64,000 nucleotides of DNA from contig OX377201.1 of NCBI GenBank assembly GCA_947396885.1, positions 26,947,923-27,011,922 on the forward strand, read 5' to 3'. Made by a program: the position numbers and the translations under genes. The notes below the pieces were generated by a model. It was not told the origin of the DNA, ran no database searches, and saw only the letters and a program-made list of their open reading frames with translations. The stretch comes from Heligmosomoides polygyrus polygyrus (taxonomy: Eukaryota; Nematoda; Chromadorea; Rhabditida; Heligmosomidae). Positions 53,641 through 64,000 of this stretch are shown one piece after another. How positions within the stretch are numbered: the first letter of the stretch is position 1; the number at the start of each line of letters is the position of its first letter.

Positions 53641-54659
53641 AGTGGCGGAACCAAGAAGAATAATAGCTTATGCAAAAAGCCTTAGTTCATTTTTATAAAT
53701 TGTTAGTGAGTCAGGAATTTGGCAGTTTAACGAGGTGTTGGAAGTAACTCCATTGCCAGGTCGCAACTTGTTGTAAGGGTGACCAATAAACAAAATAGCA
53801 AGCACTTATTCGTATGAAAACGGCAAGAATGAGCCATATTTTGTTCATTTTGCACCCTAATTGCAGATTAAACAGCAGATTATGGCTGTGCAGCATCATT
53901 CATAATAGGACACCTCTGGCGTAGTAAGAGCCTTCATCAGATCATGTGGGTAACTTTACAAGCCGCATCGCGGTATTTCTTGTGGATTTTTATTCCTCAC
54001 TTGTTTATAGAAGATGCTGGACCCTAATTTTTCTATGCTGTGTAGAGGAAGATTTATTCCCTAACAAAACAAATGAAGAAGATAGAAAATCTAAATGCGG
54101 AGAAATTTCGTAGTTAGAAGTTTGCAGAAATAAAGTTGGGAGCATTTAGCTAAAAACCCTACTATGTAAGTCGCTTTCTTCTTGTTGTTAGAACTCTCGC
54201 TCAGCTGATTTGTGCACTATGTTTCAACATATAATAGCGCGGTTGGTCCCAAAAAACATGACGTCACATTTTTATGCCCATCTGACAAAGATTTTACTGT
54301 TTTCACTATTTTCACACGAAAACCTATGGTATGCATGCGGGAGTTACCCACCATTCTACAGCTCACAGTGAGACACGAACGACAAGAAGTCACTTGGCTT
54401 TTGGTGCTGGGATATCACTCTCAATGGTCAATATTGCACACCTTACCTCGCAGTCGTTCCCGTCATGCGCATCAGTTCTATGCCCACCAAATGGGAGGGA
54501 TCGTAAGCCACGTCTTTTGCTGCCTAAATGTTCTTTTACGCGCACCGCCAGAGCTCTTTCCCCATTTATTCAACGTTATAGTTCAAGTATTCGATCTGAT
54601 AAAGAACAATCCCTAATCTACCGCGTTGGAAGCGTTCTGGAGTTTAGCGAGAAATCCAG
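53641..54659. other. No recognisable gene
   Basis: The frames at 54212-54616 and 54331-54669 overlap in two frames on the same strand and show no domain, so neither is called. Confidence 0.35.
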
Positions 54660-54840
54660 TAATGAATAGGCCGATGAACAAGTCAGCGCTATATCCTTCC
54701 CAGTCAAGTCTGGCACCAATTCACCTACCCCGGAAGGAAGAAGGCTTGGTTGGCCTGGGCAGGAAATCCGAACCAGGAACTTGGTATCGGGTGCAGACGA
54801 CAGCCGACGCCTCCTCCGACTTCGCTCCACAGGCCCAGTG
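54660..54840 (-). mobile_element. SINE-1 head half
   Basis: From GCCGATGAACAAGTCAGCGC to CTCCGACTTCGCTCCACAGG; the 3' third is missing. Closely similar to 38380-38681. Confidence 0.8.
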
Positions 54841-55004
54841 TGTTTCACTCGTACCTACAAGTCTTCAAGCGCAAGGCGATCATCAGTCCTTAGTGGTGGC
54901 TTAGGCGAGATCGCCTCTCTTATTTGGCCTCTTGTAGTGATTGTAGGGTTAGGTCGAAAATGCTAGAGTAGTGTAGGCGTTTGGTGGGGTAGAGCGAAAA
55001 TTTA

Positions 55005-55090
55005 AACCTTAACACCATGTTGGGCGTCTGAAGACGACGGAACGTCGAAACTTCAGGCCCTGCTAAATAAAGGATTCCACCTAAAAACAA
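55005..55090 (+). repeat. GAAACGTC stem-motif, copy 5
   Basis: The core at 55028-55054 is CTGAAGAC, a GACG/CGTC stem with a GAA loop, then GAAACTTC. Flanks pair in type with copy 1 (GCCCTGCTAAATAAAGGA). There is no Penelope-like C-terminus nearby. Confidence 0.55.
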
Positions 55091-55492
55091 CACATTAAGA
55101 ACATTACCTTTATAAAGGGTTTTAAAACTAGGCTGTTTCAAGAAATTCGTTACACTCGCCAAATAGCCTTGAACACTTCATTTTTTTCTGGTAAGAAAGG
55201 CAGAAGCACAGTGGAACGGTTTCGTCCTCTCGAATGATTTTGTCGCTACAGTGTGTGCTGTGTACGGTGCACTTCAGAGAATGTCTGTATTGGTACTAGA
55301 AAAGTACGTTATGCACAAAGGAGTGTGTCCCGGAAAATAACCTGCTCCATTAACAAAAATCCTGCCCCGACTATTTTTACTCCACCCACAACGCAAATAA
55401 CATGAGCTAGGTGCATACATGACTGTGCAAATCTCCAACAGACTACTTGAACGGTATTCACCCCCTCTCGAAGTACGTGAAACTAACTGAGC

Positions 55493-55550
55493 GAGCATGC
55501 GGCGATTTGCAAGGGATTAATCCGTCGTAACGCATTTTTTACACATTTGG
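55493..55550. repeat. Palindromic GGATTAATCCGTCG motif, copy 2
   Basis: See the copy at 43457-43510; the central GGATTAATCC is a perfect palindrome here. Confidence 0.6.
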
Positions 55551-56846
55551 TACTGTAGCTGCACTGCCTTTGGGTTTCCTACCCATCTCTACCCCACTTC
55601 TTGTGGACATTAATGCAGTGGGTCGCTTTCGAAGGCGAGATCATCACGTGATGACGGACAACCCGTTGTCGCCTTCGGCGTGTATCACACACTTTCACCT
55701 TCGGCTTTACGTAGCCGCCCACTCGATCTTCGACGTCTCGGCCTAGGGGCAGCGTGCCTTATCCTAACTGCAATACCAGCCAACAGCGCAATTCTCAGCG
55801 ACTTGTGCACTGCTTTCCGTACGATCTTCTCCCAATTAGCCCTCGGGATCGTCATAAGATTTTCGCGACGCGTTTATACTCCTCATGTTGATTCTCTGCA
55901 AAAAGAGGCGGAGGGAGAAAAGCTTGATATGCAGATGAGAAGCACTGAAGAACATCTGCATTCTATTCCGCCTACTTGGCTTTGCTGAAGACTGCACAGC
56001 TGTCCCTACCCTCCTGGGCGGTTCTGGTGCTAAGCGGTTTGTGCAAGCGCGCGATCCAGCTGCACGAGTTGCAGATGCATTCGGGGAATGTGGACTCCAC
56101 TGGTTAAGAATGGGTGGGATTCTGCAGGAGATGGGCATGTTTAGTCTTCGTCAGCTTACCGGCTGATCGTAGCTCACACTATGAAGGTCGGCAAGCGTTC
56201 CTTCAATTAGGTAATGAGCTCCCTGTGTAGTTCTTCTTGAAGCATTTCCATAGCTTGCACGTAGCCACCTACGAAGAAAAACTCCCTACCGTGTCGTCCA
56301 CTTTTCTATCGTGTTACAACAATTTTAGTTGGACGGCGATAAATCTTTGGGAAATGGAATGCATGCCAGTTGATCTGATCAGTTGAAAATCGTCATCCAT
56401 TTGTCTTTTCCTTTGTGCACGTATATACTCATAAATTATTGAACGATGTTGCAGAAAGACTATGTGACAAAGTTACTGACTGCAGGTACTCTACGTTCTA
56501 GGTAAAGAAGTGCGATTCTTTATGATTCAGTGAAAAGAAACGAACAATTTCACGAGAAACTGGCACTTAGAGATGGGTTTCATCGTGATTCGGCAAGAAG
56601 AGACAGAAACACAAATTGAGGGCGTATTTCAATGACGTCTGGAGCCCGAGGCCCATTTTTCTAATAATTTATAGCAGCAGAAGAATTCGAATCAAGATTT
56701 TCAATACCAATTCGCTATATCCACTGCATTTATATTTTACCGTAAGAAAGACAGGCCGGTTCGGGAAATACTACCAGTTATCGAGAGCACAGCAGTGGAT
56801 CCCTCCCCAGTATAGGCGTCCACCCGTTTCTTCTTCTTCTTCTTCT

Positions 56847-56878
<32 letters not shown>

Positions 56879-58356
56879 ATTTCCTTCTTCCTCAGCGCAG
56901 GCCCACCACCATAGTTTGGTGCGCTTTCTTGTACAATTTCCCCATTTTCCTAGGCATCACTAGACCAGGGAGGGCACAGCCACAGTCCGTTTTTCCCTTA
57001 TATGTAGCATCAGCCCTCTCCAGTCGTTTGCCATGCCCTTTCTTCGACACCACAAAGGCCTAGTTTTGTCCACCTGACAAAACAACTGGTGTTTCTGAAT
57101 GTTGAATTGCGTTCTTAAACTCTCAGATTCATCTATTTTCGATCTTAATTCACATAGTTGGAAAGAATAAGGTGCTTTCGTATTCTTCTATCCAAAAATG
57201 TGGGATTTAGCTTTACAACGTCGTAGCTGCACAAGGAATGTTGTGCTCTTTGCTAAAACTCACTAAAAGCATGTGGACTTGTTCTAATTCTGCATCATAG
57301 TATGGTGCGTCAGTAGCCTTCCCTTCCATTGAATGCGTACGGCTCGCCGTGACTAGCCTACATAGACAGGCCAGTCAGTGACGTGTCCTGCAAGGCAAGT
57401 GACTCACCAATTTCCCTACCTGGTTGTGCAAGGCTGGGTCGGGCATGAACCGTCAGTCGTTCGGTGGTGCGCGCAAGAACAGGTATTCTGCTGCATGCGT
57501 CATCCTCTTCTCCCATCCATGAAGACTGAACTATTTTCTGTTGCATTTTTGCAGAATGTTATGACCAGACTGGCGCGGCAGAGCTAAATCCTATCGCTAT
57601 GATGGCCTATACAGACTTCAGCAACCTACGATATCATCCAGCAGAGAAGGATACCGCAGGGATGGAGACATGTTCCGTTAACAAAGCATAGTGAATGCGA
57701 AGATGTGGAATAATAGGATGTATGATAGAAGATTGTTCAAGTTATCAGTACTGTTTTTCAGCAAGTAAGCGTACTCGTCCGTGTGGTAAGTGAATCCTTC
57801 AGAGTAAACACCCTACATAGCTCATTTTCTTAACGCATATTACTCAAAAATAATTCACTACAAAACAAACTGGATTCATTTTCTGTTTCAACTTTTCTTT
57901 TGGGGTTGTTTCTATCGATCAATCGTAGGAATTGAGGAAATATACTTGTTACGCTGAATAGGTAACTCGAAAAATAAGAAAGATTTCCCCTTCCCTTTAA
58001 TAGCTAGCGAGATGTTTTACAAATTCGGGAAAACTGTTGACTGCTGAACACTTCATCGGCTTCATGTCAACATCATTTAGAGGAAAGGGGTAGGAACTGC
58101 ACTCGGATCGTTTTTGAGACGATGCCCGTGCACATAACCCGGAACCCCTTAACTCCACAGTACAATGCAGCAATCTCTAACGAAATCGTTGGTAAGTTGC
58201 CTCTACAAGCATCCGGTGTACCAAACGACAGAACTGAACCAACGCTTCGATCGCATAGCTGAGGTAATTGTTTCTTTGTCCAGAAAAGGGTCTTTCGATA
58301 AGAATGATATGGTCGGATTTCCATGCTTTCCAAAAACATCTAAAGCCGGAGCGCTG
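55551..58356. other. Long stretch without a supported gene
   Basis: It holds a (TTC)n microsatellite at 56827-56878 and a CATCACGTGATG palindrome near 55645. The frames at 55680-55988 and 56616-56963 lack recognisable motifs, and the second runs through the microsatellite as poly-Ser. Confidence 0.45.
56827..56878. repeat. (TTC)n microsatellite
   Basis: About 17 units with one CTC interruption; purine/pyrimidine strand asymmetry is complete. Confidence 0.97.
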
Positions 58357-58475
58357 CACAATCAGAGGAGGCGTCGGCTTCACGTGCCAACCGAATCGAA
58401 AATCCTGGTTCGTGTCCCACACAGGCCATCCAACGGTCCATCCCTCGAGGGTCAGCGAGTTGATACAGGCATGGA
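58357..58475 (+). mobile_element. SINE-1 head fragment, diverged
   Basis: GAGGAGGCGTCGGCTTCACG, then CCTGGTTCGTGTCCCAC, then CCATCCCTCGAGGGTCAGCG parallel the SINE-1 head in order. The A box is lost. Confidence 0.55.
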
Positions 58476-58894
58476 TAGAAACCCTGAAACACTAATTTAT
58501 CCGGAAGTCCACCAGCAAGTTACTGTTTACGCATTCTAATTGCATCCAGGATAGCCCGTGAAAATAGGCTTCTTAGCGCCGAATGAATAACGTCGATCTC
58601 AATACAACATTCATTATGTAACGCCGATTATTTTTTCGAATCGTGGACCTAACCTTGTAAAATCGTCACCATAGACCTTGCAAGAAAGTGGTCGCGCCCG
58701 ATGAAACTATTCGAGTATCATGTGGCTTCCAGGGTACAACTTCCGCCGTAGAAGAAAACAACGTGAGTCGTCGACTGTGTACTGGTCAAGGGCGCGCTCA
58801 AATTGCTCCCTAATGTTCTGTTTAAGTAACAGAAAGCGTGTCTCAACCAGGGACTGATTAACTCCGTTCTTCGTCATTTTGTTTTTTGGCTTTT
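58476..58894. other. No recognisable feature
   Basis: Nothing supported. Confidence 0.35.
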
Positions 58895-58990
58895 CGAAAT
58901 CACCTGTATCACCTATCGCCCCGTTGATCATCGCCATGCTCGAGTGGGCTCCAGCAGCGTCTCCATTCGTCCCTGTCGCGTGCCAGAGAA
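58895..58990 (-). mobile_element. RTE-type family A, extreme 3' end
   Basis: GAAATCACCTGTATCACCTA on the plus strand, then CCCGTTGATCATCG and CGCGTGCCAGAGAAG, match the 3' 90 bp of 10981-13175. This is a typical severe 5' truncation. Confidence 0.75.
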
Positions 58991-58999
58991 GACGAGCAC

Positions 59000-59714
59000 A
59001 GTGACAAATGTTTGGTTCTCGCGCGTGGTACTTACAACGTGTCGCATCTTCTGCCATCACACCAGGGATGGGCGAAATTTCTGTTTTCCGTTTTCTGATT
59101 TTCTGGCCATTTTGGGCAAATTTTGTTCTGTCTTCTGTTTTCTGGGAAAGTGCTGCGAACAAAACTATATCATGGAAATCCAACAAAAAGTATCCAAAAA
59201 GTATCATAGAATTGTGAAATTCGTTCCAAAATGTGTTTCTAGAAAAGGTTAATTTGCAAGCATGTGGCGATTTTGGATGCGGCCGGTGGAAGATAGAAAT
59301 TGCGCCATACACTCGCGAATTATGCCGCTTTGTTTGTTTGACATTTCTCGTCTTTCATGATTTGGCTTCATTCCACTGAATTTCAACAGCAGTTTGCACC
59401 ATCTACGATTACTTACAGTTTTATATTATGGCTACAAAACTTGTATTCCGAGGGGCATATAATTACTCCTTAACTAACCGCTTGTCCTATAGTAACTGTG
59501 GGCAGGATTGTTCTCCAGTTCCGGTTTAAAAATTGAAAATTTTTGGCGGGTCAACCCCAATGATTACTTCCTGCAGAGCCTTAGGGAGCCTTTTATTTTC
59601 TAACTCAGAGCCTTGCTCAGCTTTTGGCTATAAAAAATTAGTAAGAGGCCGAAAAGTTATGGTTACATATTTGATTTCGGTGATGTACGGTAGTGGTACC
59701 AAAATTTTTTATGT
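59000..59714. other. No recognisable gene
   Basis: Runs of TTCTG-type words near 59080-59150; no gene. Confidence 0.35.
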
Positions 59715-60890
59715 GTCAACTGTATCATCTTTCGTTCCGCAGATCATCGAATTGTTCGAGCGTGCGCCAGCAGCGTCTCTATTTGTCGCTGTCCCGTCCC
59801 AGAGTACTCCAATGGGTCCTTTTCCCTTGTGGGAAGCTAACAGCGTTCAGGGCTTTCAGGGGAAAGTCCGACCAACACTTTGGTGGGCGTCCTGGTGTTC
59901 TCTTGGCATCCCGCGGAATCCAGCCGGTGACGCTCTCGTCCAGCGGGTATTTGCGAAGGGCATTATGTAGCCGACCTACCTAATTTTCAACGAGTTGGCC
60001 CATGCGACAGCGTCTCAGATTTTCGAAGGTTGGCGACGCTGGGAACACCGCAGGCCTTCTCTCACTTGCATGAGTCGTGTCACTCCGAGCATCGTCCTCT
60101 CGATTCCACGCAGCGCGACGCTGATCGCGTGTTCATCCTGCTTTCGTATAGCGCAGGTCTCTGAGGCGTATGTTAGGGCAGGAAGAACAGTGGAGTGGAA
60201 TAGATGGGCACGGAGTCGGACGTTCTTCGTCTTCTTCGCGACTTCTTCGACGCTCTTGAAAGCTCCCCAAGCCGCTCGTTTCCTGATGCTCAGCTCTGGC
60301 GCTAGGCTGTCGGTCATATTGACTTCGCGACCCAGATACACGTAGCTGGAGCATTCGCAGATGTTCGTTCCGTTGAGCGAGAAGGAGCATCGGAAACTTG
60401 TAGGTTCCTCATGAACATCGTCTTTGAAAGATTCAACTGCAGTCCAACGTTCCCACATATACGGTCGAAGTCGGCCAGCATTTGCTCCGCCTGGCTGATG
60501 CTCGGTGTTATGAGCACGATGTCGTCAGCAAAGCGCAGATGGTGCAGGCGCTGGCCGTCGACCTTCATTCCCATGTCTTCCCATTCTAGTTCGTGAATAA
60601 CGTTTTCGAGGGTGGCGCTGAAGAGCTTCGCGGATTCGTATCCCCTTGCCGAACCCCTCTCTTCACGTCGATGACGACGTACGTCGTTGTAGAATGGTGA
60701 GATCTTGGCCGTGAATCCACTGTACAGCTCTCAAAGTACTCTAATGTACTGAGTAGGAGCTTGAGTGAGTGAGATGACCCCTTCAGTTTCGACGGAGTCG
60801 AATGCCTTCTTCAGGTCGATGAACGAAAGGCACGGCGGCAGCTTGTACTCTCGCGACACTTCGATGAGCTTCGTAATGGTGTGTATCTTT
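59715..60890 (-). mobile_element. RTE-type family A, RT and C-terminus
   Basis: On the minus strand the palm reads LHHLRFADDIVLITPSISQA, the intact catalytic box. It is followed by DRICGNVGLQLNLSKTMFM and a thumb/connection frame (SYVYLGREVNMTDSLAPEL, WGAFKSVEEVAKKTKN) that is open for 147 codons. It breaks in the C-terminal region and is 5'-truncated at about 60890. Of all retroelement copies here it has the best-kept palm. Confidence 0.82.
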
Positions 60891-61556
60891 TTGAAAGATA
60901 TCCTTTAAATTTTAGAGGTCTATTCGTTCCTTTCAAAGGATTCACCACTTAATAGATTTATTGCCTTTTCTAAGAACAGAAGAAAAAACATATGTAGAGC
61001 CAGCTAAGTGGGAAAACTGACAATGAATATTCAGGTTTCTCATGGAAGACTTGAACAAATGGCGGTTTAGAGGTTACGTCAGTACTGCATCATTCTCCAC
61101 TTTTCTTTAAACGCCTTAACGGAAACGACGCCTCGGAAGCACAGAGCACTTTTTCAGCTCAAGTGAAATGATGCTTTGCACACTGTTTTAGGGATACCTT
61201 TGAACAAAGCTCAGCGTTTATCACTTCCTTTGTGAGAACAGTCATGCATTCTATCCATTCGAAATATTTTCTGTACACAAAATAATCAAAATAACAAAAT
61301 AAATAAACAAAACAACAAAATAAATAAACAAATAAACAACATTTTTAGCAGGTTGCTTAATTACAACAAGGCTAGGCTGTTTCTCAGAATCGTATTCCTT
61401 AACATCGTATCACGGAATCAAAGTAAAACGCTAAAACGAGGGCGCAGGATCAAGCGAACCTCGCCAAGAACAGATTAGTTCTTCACCTAGAATAAATTTG
61501 CTTAGATTTCTGTTTCCGGACAGCATTACGAAGGTAATATGTATGAATTCGTGTAT
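60891..61556. other. No gene; AAATAAACA-rich tract
   Basis: The stretch 61287-61345 is a mixture of AAATAAACAA words, tail-like but without a recognised element. Confidence 0.4.
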
Positions 61557-61725
61557 GCAAGGTAGCGCAGTTGGAAAAGCGATTGGCTGTCACAAACATC
61601 CTATTCCAGGTCTTTGGTTCGAATTTCCTATCCAAACCAACCATTCTTCCATATCTCCGGGTCCTTGAGTTGGTGCCAGACTTTTCTGCGAAAGAAAATT
61701 GCTGTTTCACCCACACAGACAAGTA
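61557..61725 (+). mobile_element. SINE-1, diverged copy
   Basis: GCAAGGTAGCGCAGTTGGAA (A box), TTTGGTTCGAATTTCC (B box), then CAAACCAACCATTCTTCCAT and GTTGGTGCCAGAC follow the SINE-1 order. The 3' third is missing. Confidence 0.7.
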
Positions 61726-61861
61726 TCGAACCAAACTGACCTAGGAGCGATGAAGGATTTGGTTGACCTGATTGCGACTCGAACCTTGAATCGTTACGAG
61801 ATCTTACTCAAAAGCTGACACCTTTTCTTGCAGTTTATATGGGCATCTACCTCTCAAAACA

Positions 61862-62125
61862 AAGGATAAAAGGAGAAACGTCGGCGTTATTCAATGCTAT
61901 TGGGAAGATTCTATTTCTACAGGATCTAGGCAATTTAAATGTGCATTTCGCGTATACAATGACTGGCCGGCCGGTGGACAAGTCAGTATTTATCGTTCCC
62001 AGACAAGTTTGGAGCCAGCTCACCGACCCCGGGGAGGTGCTTAGGCGAAAATCCGAAGCAAGAGGCTTGAATTAGAGTGGACGCAACAGCCGGAGCTTCA
62101 TCTTACTCCGCTACCGCGCACCTTA
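61862..62125 (-). mobile_element. SINE-1, diverged full-length copy
   Basis: It starts with the tail AGGATAAAAGGAGAAACGTC, then CAATGACTGGCCGGCCGG and CAGACAAGTTTGGAGCCAG, and ends TACTCCGCTACCGCGCACC. The order is complete but identity is low. Confidence 0.75.
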
Positions 62126-62129
62126 CCTT

Positions 62130-63340
62130 TTCAGATGGTTCGCCAAACTGACAAAACACCCATAAAACCTAGTGTTATTCAACAGCATGTCAATATTGAA
62201 TCGCATTGGTTATTTCCTTTTATCTCCTATCTCCCCTTGCAGCAGCTTCTCTCACATGTTTTTCCTTGAAATTTTCAATTGAGCAATTCTGTTGGGGATA
62301 CAGATAGTGTCCTGGTATAATATTTCGCAGAGCCAGAGCTGTTCGACGCCGTCTTTAACGTCAACGAAGCCTACCATTATTCTATCGCGTTGATTAATCG
62401 CTACCAAGCAGGTCCTTGGCCGTCCTTCTCACATCGAGGCGAGGCCAAATGCTCATGCATGGCGTATCTCGAAGCACGAACACCTCCTACGCTTGCTTGC
62501 GATTCTCTCCCTCGTGTTTTAGACAAGGCAGCGCAACTTCTCGATGGCTTACTCAACCTGACATTCCTGCTGTCCTGAATATGACCATTGACCGCAGATC
62601 AGGTTTCAGCCGCTAATATCGGTGCACACACGCAATCACCAAAAAAGTCAACATCGGATGTTGCGCGACGCCAGCTTTTCCGGATGTTAGGCCGGTGGTT
62701 CGGTCTTTGAATACTCCGCTATCAACGGAGTGTTGATCTCTTGACGCGATCCAGCTTACCACGTGATGACTACAGGGATGGGCGAATCCGGAAGCCGGTT
62801 CTTGGCGGTGAGATTTTCGCGGCTGATTTCAAGAGTGCGCAACCGCACTTTTATGGTCAATGTCATGGGCAAATTGCACAACGAATGGGAATTTGAGGAG
62901 TTTCAGCTGGGCAGGTTTCACAACATCCCCTTCGGAAAGGCTCTTGTTAAGCCCAAGGGCTTCTCCATGAAAGAAAGTTTTTTCAAACATTGTTGCTTAG
63001 TTATGTAGTTTGACGTTACCAAGTAGACGTTTATGTATCAGGAACCCTAGTGTTTACACACCGTTCGTTTCTGGCGGCGAACTTCATCGAGAAAGGAAGT
63101 CCTCCTTCCCAAGAATGGTAAAATAATGTCGACATGTTGACTTTCCGCTTTGCTTTTCTTTTTACTTCTTTTTACCTTTCTTTTAACTTTAATTGTACTT
63201 TGGAAGTCATATATAACTCCTGGGCTCTCCTGAATCTTTTGTTCAGACACGAGATCTCCCTAAGGTATATGGTTAAAAAAGACACTTATGTAGACTCACC
63301 GTTAGACAGAAAATACTGAATAGAGATCGGATCTAGTCAT
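62130..63340. other. No supported gene
   Basis: The frame at 62763-63008 (RFHNIPFGKALVKPKGFSM) reads smoothly in its second half but has no start, splice or family evidence. It might be a repeat-derived fragment. Confidence 0.3.
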
Positions 63341-63344
63341 CCAG

Positions 63345-63570
63345 ACCGAGAAATCCACCATGCAATCTATTACTACGGGACATCATGGAGGCAGCTAGAA
63401 TCCGCCTTTAACGAAGTGTGGCAGCCAACTGACAGGCAAACCAGTACTTTATGCTTCCCATACTGGATGGGCGAAAGGCAAAAGATGGCCTGAGAACCGA
63501 ACCGTGGATTGGTTAAGGATGGATGCAAGAGTATGTAGGCTCCTCGTCGGACTGCGCTCAACTCACCTAA
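63345..63570 (-). mobile_element. SINE-1, old copy
   Basis: CTACGGGACATCATGGAGGC, then the GACAGGCAAACCAG region, then CTCGTCGGACTGCGCTCAAC keep the order of the element. Large indels in the middle. Confidence 0.6.
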
Positions 63571-63589
63571 CGGCTCTTAAAGTTTAACG

Positions 63590-63865
63590 GATAAAAGGGA
63601 TGAAGGATAGTCAATCGATGTGTTTGGCGCATAACGTATTCTGCTTTTACTGGATGTCGTGGACGCAATTTAAATGCGTATATGCCTGGGCAATGACAGA
63701 CGGTGACCAAGCGAGGAATAACCCAGCGATTTGTCCTTACCAGGCAAGTCTGACACCAATTGATCGAATCAGGAAGGATGGGAGGTCTCGGATGGAAATT
63801 CAACCAAGAACCTCATACGACGGTCAGCGCAGCGCCTCCTACGTCTACGCTACGCGCCCTCGAAA
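63590..63865 (-). mobile_element. SINE-1, diverged full-length copy
   Basis: It begins GGATAAAAGGGATGAAGG and continues TGGATGTCGTGGACGC, CAGGCAAGTCTGACACCAAT, ending CTCCTACGTCTACGCTACGC. It lies about 20 bp from the preceding SINE-1 copy in the same orientation, a tandem pair. Confidence 0.75.
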
Positions 63866-64000
63866 ACCATATCGATAGAAAACCTTGATTTGAATGTGAA
63901 TGCCTTACCCTAAATGTCAACTCCTTAGTACGCGTTGCATACGGGCTACTTCGTCACGCGTTTTCCGAAAGAAAGCTCGCCGATGTTTCACTCTGAAGAC

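Noticed and set aside
54212..54669. Two overlapping plus-strand frames of 134 and 112 codons
   Set aside because: Two phases of the same strand are open together and neither shows a recognisable feature; the end runs into a SINE-1 copy.
55680..55988. 102-codon plus-strand frame as a host gene
   Set aside because: No signal peptide, domain or splice sites, and the overlapping minus-strand frame is equally open.

Overview
The window looks like repeat-dense, gene-poor nuclear DNA of an animal, most probably a strongylid nematode such as a hookworm. The reasons are: mariner, RTE-type, CR1-type and Penelope-type element relics; interspersed tRNA-derived SINEs with target-site duplications; animal-style exons with GT/AG borders and a long intron; and a 1,263-bp mariner with TTAGGTTGG ends that resembles, from memory, the hookworm element bandit. 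The genus is an inference. There is no operon-like gene array and no rRNA or CRISPR array. One 200-base assembly gap lies at 13534-13733.

Only one host gene can be argued with some confidence. It is a three-exon plus-strand gene (24796-24873, 25272-25415, 33389-33517) for a small secreted cysteine-rich protein. It has a signal peptide, ten cysteines and a twin CX3C motif in the last exon. Its second intron is about 8 kb and holds a mariner element, a 41-bp minisatellite, nested palindromes and a retroelement tail. A possible membrane-protein exon on the minus strand (33840-34124) is much weaker.

Mobile DNA fills much of the rest. Two RTE-type families are present: family A at 10981-13175, 41235-41770, 58895-58990 and 59715-60890; family B at 6180-7060, 18916-20630 and 44825-45835. 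CR1-type relics lie at 15606-17285 and 48210-49235. Penelope-like C-terminal fragments lie at 18806-18915 and 47545-47770. DDE transposase relics lie at 13217-13533, 26252-27514, 35205-35830, 50255-51130 and 53170-53640. A tRNA-derived SINE (called SINE-1 here) occurs about 17 times on both strands. A second tRNA(Gly)-like repeat occurs about five times. All autonomous copies seen are frameshifted, truncated or have lost catalytic residues.

Three patterns deserve attention. First, a short conserved stem motif ending in GAAACGTC-like sequence recurs about seven times. Two copies lie about 250 bp downstream of Penelope-like C-termini, and the stem changes compensate between copies. Second, several unrelated-looking retroposon 3' ends share a small hairpin followed by an (AAAT)n tail. 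Third, TTCGAA-rich arrays at separate places keep the same 41-bp period. Several perfect fold-back palindromes with tiny loops add to the picture.
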